In this document: piece by piece, positions 10,396 through 22,611 of the stretch
How the letters are laid out: each line of letters starts with the position of its first letter
Position numbering within the stretch: the stretch's first letter is position 1
Source of the DNA: Sambucus nigra
Taxonomy: Eukaryota > Streptophyta > Magnoliopsida > Dipsacales > Adoxaceae
Direction: 5' to 3'
Assembly: GCA_949130495.1 (NCBI GenBank)
Contig: OX422218.1
Coordinates: 43,966,651 to 44,030,650, forward strand
Length of the DNA: 64,000 bases
The notes under the pieces: model-generated
Databases searched by the model: none
Told to the model about the DNA's origin: nothing
Seen by the model: only the letters and a program-made list of their open reading frames with translations
Position numbers and translations under genes: made by a program

Positions 10396-10911
10396 CTTTT
10401 TATATTCTTGCTGCTTCATAATCCTTTTTGTTTTGTCATGCAAGTGTCCCCCCAGTCCAGTATAATACCAAAATACGATTATGCCCCGTTTTACCTTTTA
10501 GGTTGTGTCGTCACACTCCCTTAGGCCTAAGCAGGGCAATTGGCGAGGACACACCTGGTATTGGATGTCTTCATCCGATCAGGATTTTCCTCAACTAATG
10601 TAGGTTTGATGGCCAGTATAAAATCTTGTCGCATTGCCTAAGAATCCTCTCTAGGGCTTTATATATTGCCAGGGGAAATGCTAAGAGGTCTGTCGTGTTT
10701 TATGACGATGACCTGAGGAGAGGTATTCCCCTGCTATATCGACCATTGTGCCTGTGATTTGGAGATGTGTGATAAAATTCAGGTACTAATTTCATTAGTA
10801 ATAAGGGGAATGAACTGTTCTTTCATATAACAAATACAAGAAAAAGATTCAACAATAGAATTCCTTGAGAATCTAAAAATAGAATTTCTTGAGATTAGCT
10901 GCATTCCATGG
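10396..10911. other. T1 non-coding spacer
   Basis: No coding region, LTR edge or further tandem repeat is visible between the repeat array and the end of the integrase gene. Confidence 0.5.
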
Positions 10912-12046
10912 TCATGGTATCTCTCTGCCCTCCATCGTTTCCAAATGATAGGCACCTTGCAGGTCGTCTTTATTTACTTTAAAGGGTCCTTCCCAGTTTG
11001 GGCCTAGCTTGCCGTCTGATGACCTTACTGTGTTGCCCAGGACTTTTCTTAGAATATAGTCCCCAACTTGGAATCTTCTCGGGTTAACCCTTTTGTGGTA
11101 ATGCTTTGCGAGCTGTTGCTGATAGCACGCAAGCTTCACTAGGTCAAGTTCTCTACGCTCGTCGGCGAGGTCGAGTTCAGCGAGTAACGCCTCATTATTC
11201 TGGCCTTGGTCGACAAGGTCGGATCTCATTGTTGGCAAACTCGCTTCTAGTGGAATGACTGCTTCCATGCCATATGTTAGTAAAAATGGGGTTTCTCATG
11301 TTTCTCTCCGAGGAGTTGTTCGGTATGCCCATAGGATAAGGGGTAGCCCGGTTACCCATGCACCTTTGGCTCGCTCTAATCGCTTATTCAATCCATCGAT
11401 CATAGTTTTATTGGAAGCTTCTGCTTTCGCATTGCTCTGAGGGTAGGCCACCGAACTAAAGTTGTGCCTGATCCCGTGTTTGTTACAGAAGTCCTGAAAT
11501 GGGCCACTCTCGAATTGTGTCCCATTATCAGTGATGATGGTTCTGGGGATTCCGAATCGAGTGATTATATTCCTCCATATGAACCTTATCATATCAGCGT
11601 CTTGGATGTTTGCCAAGGGTTCTGCCTCGATCCATTTGGTGAAGTAGTCAGTTGTAACCAACAAGTATTTGCTATTTTCGGCAGCAGTGGGTAGTGGTCC
11701 CACGATGTCTATTCCCCATTGGGCGAAGGGCCATGGGATGGTCATGGATTTTAGGTCGTTGGCGGGTTGGTGGACCATTGGAGCGTGAAGTTGGCATTTC
11801 GGGAATTTGCGGACATATACTGCGGAGTCCTTTTTCATATATGGCCATCAATAGCCTTCCTTCATTGCTCGAAAGGCTAGAGACCTTCCTCCGACATGAC
11901 TTCCACAGATTCCTTCGTGAAGCTCGCGCGACACTTGCTCGACATCACCTGGGTGGACGCATTTAAGGTAGGGACCGGAGAAGGACTTCTTATACAAGTC
12001 TCCTCCCGTGGATAAGTGAAAGCGAGCAGCTTTGACTCTTAGGAAG
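10912..12046 (-). pseudogene. T1 integrase, C-terminal part of pol (Tat lineage), broken
   Basis: Read from about 12040 downward: RVKAARFHLSTGGDLYKKSF, then the zinc-binding HEGICGSHVGGRSLAFRAMK, CQ pair, and the catalytic core PFAQWGIDIVGPLP, TDYFTKWIEAEP, FGIPRTIITDNGTQFES and YPQSNAKAEASN. The three acidic DDE residues appear present. The first cysteine of the CxxC pair reads F-P-K-C, so one zinc ligand may be lost. A stop follows AMKEGY and a frameshift lies at about 11270-11300. The C-terminal domain (QVGDYILRKVLG, GKLGPNWEGPFKV, GAYHLETMEG) ends at a TGA at 10912-10914. The enzyme would join element cDNA to host DNA; this copy cannot make it. Confidence 0.85.
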
Positions 12047-13351
12047 GCATCAGTGTAAACATCATAACTGATTAGAGGCAGTGGTTAATCTCTCTTTCAT
12101 AATGAGGAAAGATTGTTCACGATCTGGGTTCCATATGAAGCAAACATCTTTTCTTGTTAAAATGATTAGAGGTAAGGCTATTTGACAAAATCATTCTACA
12201 AAGCATCAATAATATCCAATAAGTCCTAAGAAACTTCGTAGTTCGGTGATGGTTGTAGGTTAAGGTCATTAACTTACTGCGGTTGTTTTTGTCGGATCTA
12301 CTTGTATTCTTGTCTTTGTAACTACGTGTCCCAAAAATTTTACTTCTTACATAATGAAATTACACTTGCTTTTCTTTTCATAGAACTGATTTTTCAAAGT
12401 GTTTCTAATAAAATACGCAAATGATTCTCATGCTCAACTTAGGTCTTAGAGTAAATTAGCATGTCATCGATAAATATGATCACAAACTGATCTAAGAAAG
12501 GTCAAAATATTATGTGCATAAGGTCCAGGAAAGCAACAGGGGCACTGATTAAACGAAAGGACATTACTAAAAATTCGAAATGAACATAATGGGTTTGAAA
12601 TGACTTTTTTGGTATATCATCCTCCCTTACACGTAACTAGTGATATCCCAATCACAAATAAATCTTGGAAAATATTTTTACTCCTCTAAGTTGATCAAAT
12701 AAATCACCTATTCGTGGTAAGGGGTATTTATTCTTTATAGTTATCTGGTTTGGTTTTCGGTTCTCAATGCATAACATAAATGATCCATCTTTCTTTTGCA
12801 TAAATAACACCGAGGCTCCCCAAAAGATGTATTGGGACATATAAATCCTTTACTAAGTAAGTCATCCAATTTCATACAAACTTCTCATAATTCTAGAGTG
12901 GGTATACGATAAGGATGTATTGAGATAGGGGAAGTACTTGGTAATAGATTGATAAGAACTCAATTTCTCGTGGTGGAGTTAGTCAAGGTAAATCTATCGA
13001 AAACACGTCTTGTTATTGATTCAAAATATGAGAGAGGGAATAGCTGGGTTTGTCACTCATTTGAAAAAGAAAAAATTGATGAGGCCTTCTTCCTTGAAAA
13101 TAAAAAAGGGTTTGGTGAAGAGGATGGAAGGTTACTATTTTTATGTGACAGTCGGTATGAGCATGATTTTGGGATAATACATCCATTCTTATAATTATGT
13201 CAAGCTCGGTTAAGTTAAGGACAATCAAATCCATAATTAATGTCCTGGTTCCAAAACGTAATGCATGTGATGTACATACTCTATTAGTAATTGTCATTTT
13301 CCCCGTTGCCATAGTGATAGTAAAAGGGTGTCCTAATAGTTTATAAGACAA
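12047..13351 (-). pseudogene. G1 protease and reverse transcriptase remnant
   Basis: From high to low coordinates: the protease tail LNLTELDIIIRMDVLSQNHA, the linker to RT, then [20 protein letters not shown] and [19 protein letters not shown] (RT fingers), FEFLVMSF, and the catalytic block FVIIFIDDMLIYSKT at about 12440-12490 (IDD form of the YxDD box). It continues to the connection region with CNFIM and FLGHVV and breaks off at about 12047 at the start of RNase H. Many stops and frameshifts are present. Wording differs from E ([11 protein letters not shown]), so this is a separate family. Confidence 0.75.
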
Positions 13352-13599
13352 TTGTAATCTTGTTAGGCATTATTGACTAATGAAGAGTACGTGGATCCAG
13401 AGTCAAATAATACATGTACTGAAATATTATTAAAAGGAAGATTACCCATGTTGTGGGAATTTATATTTTTCACTAGGAGATGAAGAAAGTTGGGATTTGG
13501 ATTCTTATTGGCAGATTCTTGATTTATGTACTAGGAGTTGGATTGTGGAGAATAGGAGAAAGTATTGGTAGGACGCTTGAAAAAAAGTTTTATGAATCT

Positions 13600-14530
13600 A
13601 AGGGAAGTAGATGGATAGGACATTCAGAGTTTCGGACATTGTGGTTTCAAGTGCCCCCTTGATTACATTTATGATAATGAATGAGTAGTTTGTTGATAAT
13701 ATGATGAATTTGACTGAAGTTTTTTCCATATGTGCCCTTATTTTAAGGGTGATTCCTTTGATTCAGTTGGTCTTTTATTGTATAAGGATTGCGGGGAGGA
13801 TTAGCAATATGGACTGGAGTATTAATTATGGGATTTTTCTCCATAAGTGAATATGTTTCGACCATACAGCTGAATTCTCATATTTGTAAACGGGTAACAA
13901 AGTATTTCATGGTTTGACGCAGACCTCATTCGAAATGCTTGCAGTTTTATACTTCAGTGTCCACATATTCTTGAGCATAGAGACATATTTTGGTGAACTT
14001 GGCTTCATATTGGAACACGGTGATTTGATGTTGTTGTAGGCTCAGGAAATCCACAGTCATCTGATCTCTTACCCTTTCTGAAAAAAATACTTATTATAGA
14101 AGATTTCCTCAAATTGATACCATGTTAGCTCAGCTACATTTCTAGATATGTAATGGATTTACACCAAAATTCATCTTCTCCTTCGAAGAGATAGGAGGAT
14201 AATTTAATCCTAAGTTTGGGGATAATTCCAACTCCATCAAGTACTTTGAGGGTTTGGGAAATCCATCTTTTGGCTTCCATTGCGATAAGTTTTCCAAGAA
14301 ATGCGGGGGGCTTTTTTCGTAAAACTTCCTTGAGGACATTCATTCTTTAGGTTTCATATAACATAGGAGGTAAAGGTATGGGATGTTGTGGGTGAGTTGA
14401 AGTAATAATTTCTCCAAAGCAATGTAAGATTTCTTCCGACGTGGTTGGAGTTGACATGTGGGGAATTGACAGTTCTTCTTGGGTTCCACTTACAGTTGCA
14501 CGGGTAGTAAGCATCCTATATAAACAATAA
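13600..14530 (-). pseudogene. G1 gag remnant
   Basis: The segment near 14343-14142 reads KKPPAFLGKLIAMEAKRWIS, then KLRIKLSSYLFEGEDEFW, the typical gypsy gag core (PPxFxG...A..W, then LEGEA..WW). At about 13620-13680 a degraded CCHC knuckle ends in SECPIHLLP. The gag start lies near 14520 and may follow an intron, since a donor-like GGTGAGTATT is present on the minus strand at about 14575. Stops and frameshifts break it. G2 lacks most of this core. Confidence 0.65.
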
Positions 14531-14769
14531 TACACTAAATGAATCATATATAGGGGTGTATAAATACTCACCATATTTTAATACATTCATATTCTTTGTT
14601 ACATAGTGGAAAAGAAGAAAAAACATAGTATAAGCAAGCGTATATATGCGTCACTTCAATTTTACACATAAAAAACATTAAAAGAACTTATAGGTTATCT
14701 GGTGATGGTGGAATTCTCAATGTACACACACAAAATTTTATTTATATTCATCGTCCCTTAAATATCAAC

Positions 14770-14814
14770 TTAATCCATATGAGTCACTACTTTCTCATAA
14801 ATGGGGTCTTCGGG
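14770..14814 (-). pseudogene. G1 ORF0, last 15 codons
   Basis: This is the 3' end of the short ORF located between PBS and gag. It reads YEKVVTHMD and ends at a TAA at 14770-14772. The main part lies at 25551-25964, separated by insertion of E. The G2 copy ends YEKVFPHMG. Confidence 0.6.
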
Positions 14815-17761
14815 TGTAATACCCCGTAATTTTTATGATATTTATTTATGGGATTAATTGAATTAAAGGTGTATTAATCGGAAATTAATCCGGATAAAAA
14901 TACTAGCGAGATGTGAGTTGGTATTTGATTTTAATGAGTATATATGGCTGTACATGATTATTGAATTATGAAATTTTTCGTGAGATTGAAATACGGTAAT
15001 TTGGAAATTTTGTTGGGACGCGTGTAACAGTCGCGCCAGGAATATAATTATTTTAATTAAAAAGTGAATTTTATTTCTATTAACCGTATGGTCGTTTTGA
15101 GTGCGTCAATGCGTCCGGAAGGGTCGAAATAGTCAGAAAACACTAGCCGGGAGTTTAGTTTGGGTCCCGGGGTATTTTTAGGCCATACCGGCAACTTAGA
15201 AGGGTATTTTGGTAATTTTGGAATTTTGGGAATTAAAACCCACGAAAATTAGGAATTAAAAATCTGATTTGGACTTTACCCACTAAACCCACTAACTACA
15301 CCTTATGACTTAATGGGCTACGGGGGTTATTGGAATGAGTTTTGAAAGAGCTTCCTAGGGCAACCTTAACCACCATTGTCATCCTTAGAGAAAAGCTGGT
15401 AGAGAGAGAAGGAGAGGAGAATTCTGCAGAGAGAGAGAGAGAGAGAGTAATTCAACCATCTTCAATCAACAACAAATTTTAGGAACGATTAAGGCAAGTG
15501 TTTTAATTTTGTTTTTGCAAAGAATGCTTCTTCCATGTGTAGGAAATTGGTATAATTGTATTGTTTTTGGGAGATCTATAAAAATCCATGAAATTGGAGA
15601 TATGAATTCAGATTTTAATGTAGGATTGCATGTAGAATTCTTATTTGATGATTGAACTAAGAGAATTACTATTTTTATATTACAAAAACGGATTTAATCA
15701 TAACTATGTGAGACTTTAAATTTCTAGGGTTCATGTTCTTGAAAATTGGGAAGAAATGGGGAGATTTGATGATTAGATGTGGTTTGGGATGATTAGACCC
15801 CATATAAATCTTGTAATACGAATTTAATATGTTTAGGGATGATTAGAAACCTTGAAACCTTGTTGGAATAACATTTAGATGAGATTAGAGGTGAAGAGAA
15901 GTTGGAAAATCGAATTTAGGGAATTCTGGGCTCGAAACTGGCCTCTCGTTAGAATACCTGCCTAGGTCGTTCGAACGAGCTCGTTCGAACGAGCTTCTAA
16001 CGAGTTGATAGTTTAACATCTAACGAGATGGATGTTCGTTCTATGCCTTTCATTCGAATGAGATCTCGTTAGATCCCCAGTTCGTTCGAACGAAATCTCG
16101 TTCGAACAGCCTCGTTCGAACGAGACTTCTAACGAGTTGACAGTTTAGGCTTTTTGGCCTGTTTTGCTTTCGCGTATCCCGTAACCTTGTTTAATTATAG
16201 AGATAACATTCCCTTGATTATAAATTGTTATAGTTGGGGTATTTGGGATATATTGCAGAGTAAAACATAGAAGTGTGATTTGAATTGAATGGAAATTGTG
16301 GAATAGGACGTGAGTGACTATTACGATGCGAGAATTATTGTCGGCTTAAATAACTGAATTAACCGGGAACATGTGAATTGTGTAACATTATAAGTCGGTA
16401 AGAGAATGAGAAGTGTACCGTAAATAAATTATGGTGATTACTAAGATGTGTGCATACTTAGTATATGTATATGATTTTATGTGTATGACATACCTACCAT
16501 ACTTGCTATCACGGGAGGTTTACGTTCGCTTAGGGCCTTCTAATCCTTGTGTTGCCCGGATTTATATTGGTACCTCGAGAAAATAGGTCAGAGAAGGACT
16601 TATTGGGATGTTAATAAGTCTGGTGATCGTGGGAGCGTAGGTATGTGTGTGACCCATGTGATGTGACTGTGTTCGCCTCCATTGTTTGTGATTGTTGTTA
16701 TCTAAGAACGATTCCTGAGAGATTAGGAATGTGTGATCCTTATGTACGTGATGTATCGGGATGGATAGCAGAGTATGTGTGCACCGCAGCTTAGTCTCGG
16801 GGTGCTTGTATTGTATATTTATGACGTGAATAATATACACTTAAATTAATGAGAACTTTCATGTTGGTATTGTGAGTATAAATACGGAAAACGCTTTGAG
16901 TAACTATAAAGGGATAACCTGTAATGAATTGTATTGCTAATAATTGAGAATCTGAGTTTAAGTAAAGCCCTCTACTTAATTGTTGACGTTAGAATGTATA
17001 ATGAGAACCGAGCATAAAGGATAGAACTCGTGTCAGTTTAGTTAGATATAAATATCACTTAGATGGGTGCTATTCGTTAGGAGTGCACAACTAGTTGAGA
17101 GGTGAGTATTTCATGCGAGTATACGTCCTAACATGTATTTTGCATTCATTGCTTCAATGTCATTAAAGCACTTGCTATTTTTTTAAATACTCTCCACTTT
17201 CTGGCTCTGACCCATTTGCTTTCAAATCTATTTTTGTAAAAACCATTTTAGGTGCCCAGCCTCAGGGACACCATGCTTAGGATCCTCATTCAGGTGACGA
17301 GCTATAGCTGTTTGTGGAAGTTACAGGACTTTGCTAGTAGACGCTTCATCTATGTTGACTCTATATTAATCTTTCATCAGTTGTAGGGCATGTCGCCCAT
17401 TTCTATTAAAACATTTTCTAATTCAGATTTTCAGACTTTTGGCATGTAATTAATTCAGGATACATTGTTTTACTTATTTCAGTTGTGGGATTGTTGTGAG
17501 GAGTTTTCCTCCGGGCTTATTATTATTTTGTTGGTTATTATATTGCTTCGTTATGGTGAATGGTTGTTATTCTTTCATTATCCTTTTACTCTATGTTAAT
17601 CAGACTTAATTTAAAATTTGGCATCTTACTTTTAAATACTAGGTGGTTAGTGACTATAAACATGTTTTTGACAGTGATGCTATTAACTGAGCCAACTTGG
17701 CATTTTGATTTAATTTAATAAAGGAGTAGCTACCCGGTATTTAATTAGTCGGGGTGTCACA
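14815..17761 (+). repeat. E 5' LTR
   Basis: Starts TGTAATACCCCGTAATTTTT and ends GTCGGGGTGTCACA just before the PBS. It is paired with 22612-25545. It contains a GA repeat near 15430, a cluster of TCGTTCGAACGA palindromes at 15945-16140 and no coding region. Confidence 0.95.
15945..16140. repeat. Palindrome cluster in the E 5' LTR
   Basis: Full palindromes at 15967-15978, 15979-15994 (GCTCGTTCGAACGAGC), about 16082-16093 and 16112-16123, with related half sites CTCGTTAGA and TCTAACGAG between them. The same cluster is in the 3' LTR at about 23745-23925 and, decayed, in the solo LTR at 33005-33135. Confidence 0.9.
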
Positions 17762-17763
17762 GG

Positions 17764-17775
17764 TGGTATCAGAGC
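17764..17775 (+). other. E primer-binding site (initiator Met tRNA)
   Basis: TGGTATCAGAGC, complementary to the 3' end of plant initiator methionine tRNA, starts 3 bp after the 5' LTR. Confidence 0.92.
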
Positions 17776-17944
17776 ATCAGGTTCTTGTGCCCTTTAGGAT
17801 CTGTACGGCTTATTATGTTTCCGCTGAGCTTTCTTTGATGTAGAGCCCTATGTTTTAGGACTGTTGTATTCTTTTGTATATGCTATGTTCTTCAGCTATT
17901 TTGAGTTTATAACTGCGAACTTATAAACTTTATTCTTATTTCAG

Positions 17945-18428
17945 ATGCCTCCACGACGTGCACAACGGGTTCCCAGGGATGCAACGCCAAAACCACAGCC
18001 CGCACTAGTTCAGGGCACGATGAATGCCGCCGAGGTTGCAGCCATTGTGGCCCAGGCAGTAAATGCCGCACTAGCCGTAGTTCAGCAGGCACCACCTCAG
18101 GCGCCAGTAGTCGCGCCAGTTCAGGCACATGCATTCCCGTCTGCTTGGGAACGTGTACGTGATGCTTTTCAGAAAGCACACCCACTGGAGTTCGCAGGTA
18201 GCTCCGATGATGTGGTTTCGAGTCAGTGGAGAAAGGACATTCAGCGGCACCTGAGGATGTATGAGTGCACTGATGTCCATAAGTAGATACTAGCTACCTT
18301 TAATCTATTGGGGTCTGCACTGCAGTGGTGGGAGTCTATTACCACCGTGGAGGAGAGAGATAATCTCACTATACATGAGTTTTGGGTGCGGTTTGACCGA
18401 AGTATTTTCCGTCAGCTGTTCACACAGA
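17945..18428 (+). pseudogene. E gag, N-terminal part, broken
   Basis: ATG at 17945 starts MPPRRAQRVPRDATP, followed by an Ala/Gln/Pro-rich stretch and AWERVRDAFQKAHPLEFAGS, then QWRKDIQRHLRMYECTD, the usual chromovirus capsid start. A TAG at 18284 breaks the frame (Gln is expected there), and coding continues as ILATFNLLGSALQWWESI to about 18428. There a frameshift moves it into the frame of the downstream ORF ([20 protein letters not shown]). Gag forms the particle in which reverse transcription takes place. Confidence 0.88.
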
Positions 18429-18429
18429 G

Positions 18430-21400
18430 ATGAGAAGGAAGTTGATGAGCCTCAAACAGGAGGGTAAGACTGTGGCCGAGTATGAGGCCAAATTCACTAC
18501 TTTGCTGAATATTGTTCCGGATGAGATACCGACAGATGAGAAGAAGATCCAGAAGTCTACAAACGGGTTGACTTGGCGGATCCGTCAATATTTATTGGGG
18601 AACCTCTCATTGGACACTTATTCTGACGTGGTTAACGCTGCACTGTTACACTGCCAGGACCATCGCTTTCACATGGCTGAGAGCAAGAGGTCAGGAGAGT
18701 CCAGCCATCAGGGAAGGACTGGGGGAAATGGTGCCAGTGGGGCACATTCTGTTCGGGGGCAGATGCAGGGTGATCAGGGTTCCCAGCAGGGGGATCATAA
18801 GAGGTTCAGATCAGGGAATTTCAGACACGGACAGGGAGGTTTCCGGCAGGGCCATCAGGGTCCGAACGACCATCAGAACCAGAAGGGTCAGAATGGTCAA
18901 CAACAGTTTCAGCAGGGCCAGGAGAGGTATGGTAACGGCCACCAGGGTCGGGGGCAGGAGGGACAAAGAGGGGGGAACTTCCCGGGGAGGTGTTATGTTT
19001 GTGGCAAGACTGGCCATAAATGCCAGGACTGTCCTGATAGGGGCAGGGCCCTGCAGCAGCAGCATGGTGCTCGACAGGAGCCGCAGAGACCTATGTTTCC
19101 CGCCGCCCTCCCAGCACCACCGCAGATGGCAGCATTACCACCCATTCCAGCAGTCCTAGTTCAGCAGGGGCAGCTTCAGTATGGGAGAGTATATCAGCTT
19201 CAGCAGGCCGCAGCCCCACAGGATCCACCAGCCATTGAGGGTATGTTCTCTATTCAGGGGACTATGGGGCGTATTTTGTTTGACACGGGGGCTACACACT
19301 GTTTTATTGCTATGAGATTTGCACGCGCCATTGGGCTATTAGACACCGCCGAGAGTACGGTTACTTATGTAGATTCGCCGTTGAGTAGGGGTTCCGTGAT
19401 TTCAAGTGTATGTAGAGGCGTGGGTATAGAGATCGGGAGGTTTACTTTACCCGCGGATATGTTAGTATTAGAGATGACCGAGTATGATGCCATTATTGGT
19501 ATGAATTGGCTTGTTACGTACCGAGCCATGATTGATTGTTTTAGTAGATGTATTATCTTTGCCATTCCTGTGCAGGAGATGTTTTTAGTGGCGATGCCTC
19601 GTCCCGAGGGAAGATCGTCCACTCATTTGTACTATATAGATGATGAGACCTCTAAGGAAGTGGTGATACCACTTGATTCGATTCCGGTTGTTCGAGAGTT
19701 TGTCGACGTATTTCAGGATATTCCTGGATTACCTCCGAGTAGAGAGATAGGCTTTGTAATTGACTTGACACTGGGCACTCGGCCTATTGCCCGCGCACCT
19801 TACCGTATGGCTCCAGCTGAGATGAGAGAGTTACGGGATCAGATTGAACAGTTGTTGGGTCAGGAGTTTATACAGTGGAGTACTTCGACGTGGGGTGCCC
19901 TTGTGTTGTTCGTGAGGAAGAGGGATGGATCATTCAGGTTGTGTGTGGATTACCGGGAGTTGAATAAAGTCACAATACGAAATAAGTATCCGCTGCCCCG
20001 AATCGATGACTTATTCGACCTGTTGAGAGGAGCTTCTTTCTTCTCAAAGATTGATTTGCGATCAGGGTACCATCAGTTGCGTATCAGGGAAGAGGACGTC
20101 TCAAAGACTGCTTTCTTAACGAGATATGGTTCCTAAGAGTTTCGGGTTATGCCTTTTGGTTTGACCAATGCTCCAGCCGTGTTTATGGACTTAATGAATA
20201 GGGTGTTCAGAGAGTTCCTAGATCAGTTCGTCATTGTCTTCATTGATGACATTTTGGTTTACTCCCAGACAGAGGAGGTGCATGCCGAGCATTTGAGGCA
20301 GGTTTTGTAGACACTACGTCAGAACGAGTTGTATGTAAAGTATGAGAAGTGTGGGTTTTGGCTGAAGGAGGTTCAGTTTTGGGGGCATATTATTTCCGAT
20401 CGGGGGATATCTGTTGATCCGGGGAAGGTATCCGCGGTGAGGGAGTGGGAACAGCCCACTACACCGACTGAGATCCGTAGTTTCTTGGGTCGAGCAGGAT
20501 ACTACAGGAGGTTCATTCAGGGATTTTCGAAGATAGCAGGTCCTTTGACACATCTGACTCGAAAAGGTGTGTCGTTCATTTGGAGTGATGCCTGTCAGTT
20601 GGCATTCGATGAGTTGAAGGACAAGTTGACCTCAGCACCTGTGTTAGCATTGCCGAGACCGGGAGTTGAGTATGTAGTTTACACCGATGTGTCCTTACAA
20701 GGACTTGGAGGTGTATTGCAGCAGGAGAGTCAGGCCATAGCTTATGCTTCTCGTAAGCTTAAGCCTCACAAGAAAAATTACCCCACTCATGACTTAGAGT
20801 TAGCGGCAGTGGTATTTTCCCTTCGGATTTGGAAACATTACCTTTTGGGGGAGAAGTTTCGATTATTCACGGACCACAAGTCCCTACAGTACCTGTTCAC
20901 GCAGAAGGAGCTGAATATTCAGCAACGGAGGTGGCTTGAGTTTGTTAAGGACTATCAGCTTGATATCCAATATCACCTGGGGAAGGCTAACGTGGTAGTA
21001 GACGCGTTGAGCCGTAGGCCAGTAGATGAGGTGGAAGAGGTGTGGAAGGCAAAGTGTAAAGAGTTGGGACACCAGGATGCAGTGGCCCGATCATTCATGT
21101 CGATGATGACTGTTACATCGCAGATTGTCACGAGAGTGGTAAAGGCACAAGCAGATGACTCATTCTGTGAGGAGCAGATAGTTCGATCATTAGCTGAGGG
21201 AGCCGAGTCCTATACCGTTAGCTCAGCTGTGGGATTACGCTTCAATGGCATACTGGTAGTTTCGGAAGGGGAGGAACTGTGACACGAGGTGATGGCAGAG
21301 TCGCATGGCTCACGGTTCGCGGTACATCCCGGTGGGGACGAAATGTATCAAGACATGAGACGTCAGTATTGGTGGAGCAGGATGAAGAGAGATATTGTCG

Positions 21401-22569
21401 TGTTTGTTTCTAAATGCGCCACTTGTCAGCTAGTAAAAGTGGACCATCAGAGACCGGCAGGACTTCTACAGCCATTAGAGGTTCCAATGTGGATGTGGGA
21501 GAGCATCTCCATGGATTTTATCTCGGGGTTACCTACGTCACAGAGGGGTAACGACTCCATTTGGGTAATTGTGGACAGGTTGTCCAAAGTTGCTCATTTT
21601 CTTCCCGTAAGAACCGACTACACTACGGGACAATATGCCCAGCTTTTTATTGCAGAGATAGTGAGACTTCACGGTGTGCCCCTAAATATCGTGTCTGACC
21701 GAGATAAGATATTTGTTTCATGGTTTTGGGAAAGTTTTTAGGAGGCCATGGGCACGGAATTGCGGTTGAGTACGGCGTATCACCCGCATACCGAAGGGAA
21801 AACCAAGCGTACAAACCAGATGTTGGAGGACATGTTGCGTATGTGCATCATTGATTTCGGGGGTGGATGGGAGCAGTATCTTCCACTGGTAGAGTTTGCT
21901 TACAACAACTCCTACCAGTTCACCATTGGCATGGCTCCATTTGAGGCGTTGTACGGTAGAACTTGTCGTTCCCCAACATGTTGGTTGGAGGTGGGGGACA
22001 ATAAATTACTTGGGCCAGAAGTAATTCAGGATACTTCGGCAAGGATAGAATTGATACGGAGTCGCATTCGGGTAGCTCAGGATCGGCAGAAGAGCTATGC
22101 TGATGCGAAGAGGTTCTTCAGGGAGTTCCAAGTGGGGGACCAGGTTTTACTCAGAGTATCTCCTATGAAGGGGATTATGCGATTTGGGAAGAAGGGGAAA
22201 TTAGCACCGAGATACGTGGGGCCATTCCCTATCATCGAGCGGATTGGGTCTGTTGCATATAGACTTGGGTTACCGGAGCAATTGCATCGTATTCATGATG
22301 TGTTTCATATTTCCTCGCTAAGGAAATATCTTAAAGATGATTTGTCTCATTCTCACATTGCTTTGGAGGACATCGATCTCCAGCCTGATAGCTCCTAGGA
22401 GGAGGGGCCGATTGCTATTTTGGACCGAAGTGAGCGGAAACTACGGTCAAAGATAGTTCCGCTAGTGCGTGTTCAATGGCGACATCATAAAGTCGAGGAG
22501 TCCACATGGGAGCGTGAGGATGAGATGCGAGAACGTTATCCAGAGTTGTTCTTACCAGGTACTTTCTAG
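18430..22569 (+). pseudogene. E gag C-terminus and pol polyprotein (NC-PR-RT-RH-IN-chromodomain)
   Basis: One continuous frame with in-frame stops at 20134, 20308, 21280, 21739 and 22396. Domains in order: capsid end, a Gln/Gly-rich linker, CCHC knuckle [14 protein letters not shown] at about residue 188, protease LFDTGA (Asp about 285), RT with [23 protein letters not shown] and FIDDILVY (20239-20262), RNase H ([15 protein letters not shown] to [10 protein letters not shown]), integrase with HHCC domain (HGSRFAVHPGG, CATC) and core (SMDFISGLP, IVSDRDKIF), the GPF and IHDVFHISSLRKY C-terminal domain, and a chromodomain-like tail (EESTWEREDEMRERYP). At the third catalytic position of integrase the sequence is GKTKRTNQ where family members have Glu before Arg, so the DDE triad appears lost. 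Confidence 0.93.
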
Positions 22570-22597
22570 TTCCGAATTTCGGGATGAAATTCTGTTA

Positions 22598-22611
22598 TTA
22601 GGGGGAAAATA
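22598..22611 (+). other. E polypurine tract
   Basis: TTAGGGGGAAAATA directly precedes the 3' LTR start TGTAATACC. Confidence 0.85.

Larger units (their letters stand above)
4402..12046 (-). mobile_element. T1: Tat-lineage Ty3/gypsy element, truncated, with antisense genes
   Basis: Read on the minus strand the order is integrase C-terminal half (12046-10912), non-coding spacer with a tandem repeat (10911-10076), two genes on the opposite strand (10065-5194), a polypurine tract and an LTR (4815-4402). This is the plan of Tat-lineage elements with extra antisense ORFs. Everything upstream of the integrase zinc domain (gag, protease, RT, RNase H, 5' LTR) is missing; at about 12046 the sequence changes abruptly into element G1. 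A solo copia LTR (6905-8512) is nested inside. The integrase (GIDIVGPLP, TDYFTKWIEAEP) resembles that of T3 more than the chromoviruses. Confidence 0.75.
12047..14814 (-). mobile_element. G1: chromovirus-like Ty3/gypsy copy, lower part
   Basis: This is the internal region of a gypsy element on the minus strand: gag, protease and RT down to the start of RNase H, cut off at about 12047 where T1 begins. It is closely related to G2 (29019-41648). At 14815 it is interrupted by element E; the same sequence continues at 25546-26094 with the leader and PBS, and its 5' LTR is the shared LTR 26095-29018. Integrase and 3' LTR are missing. Confidence 0.8.
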
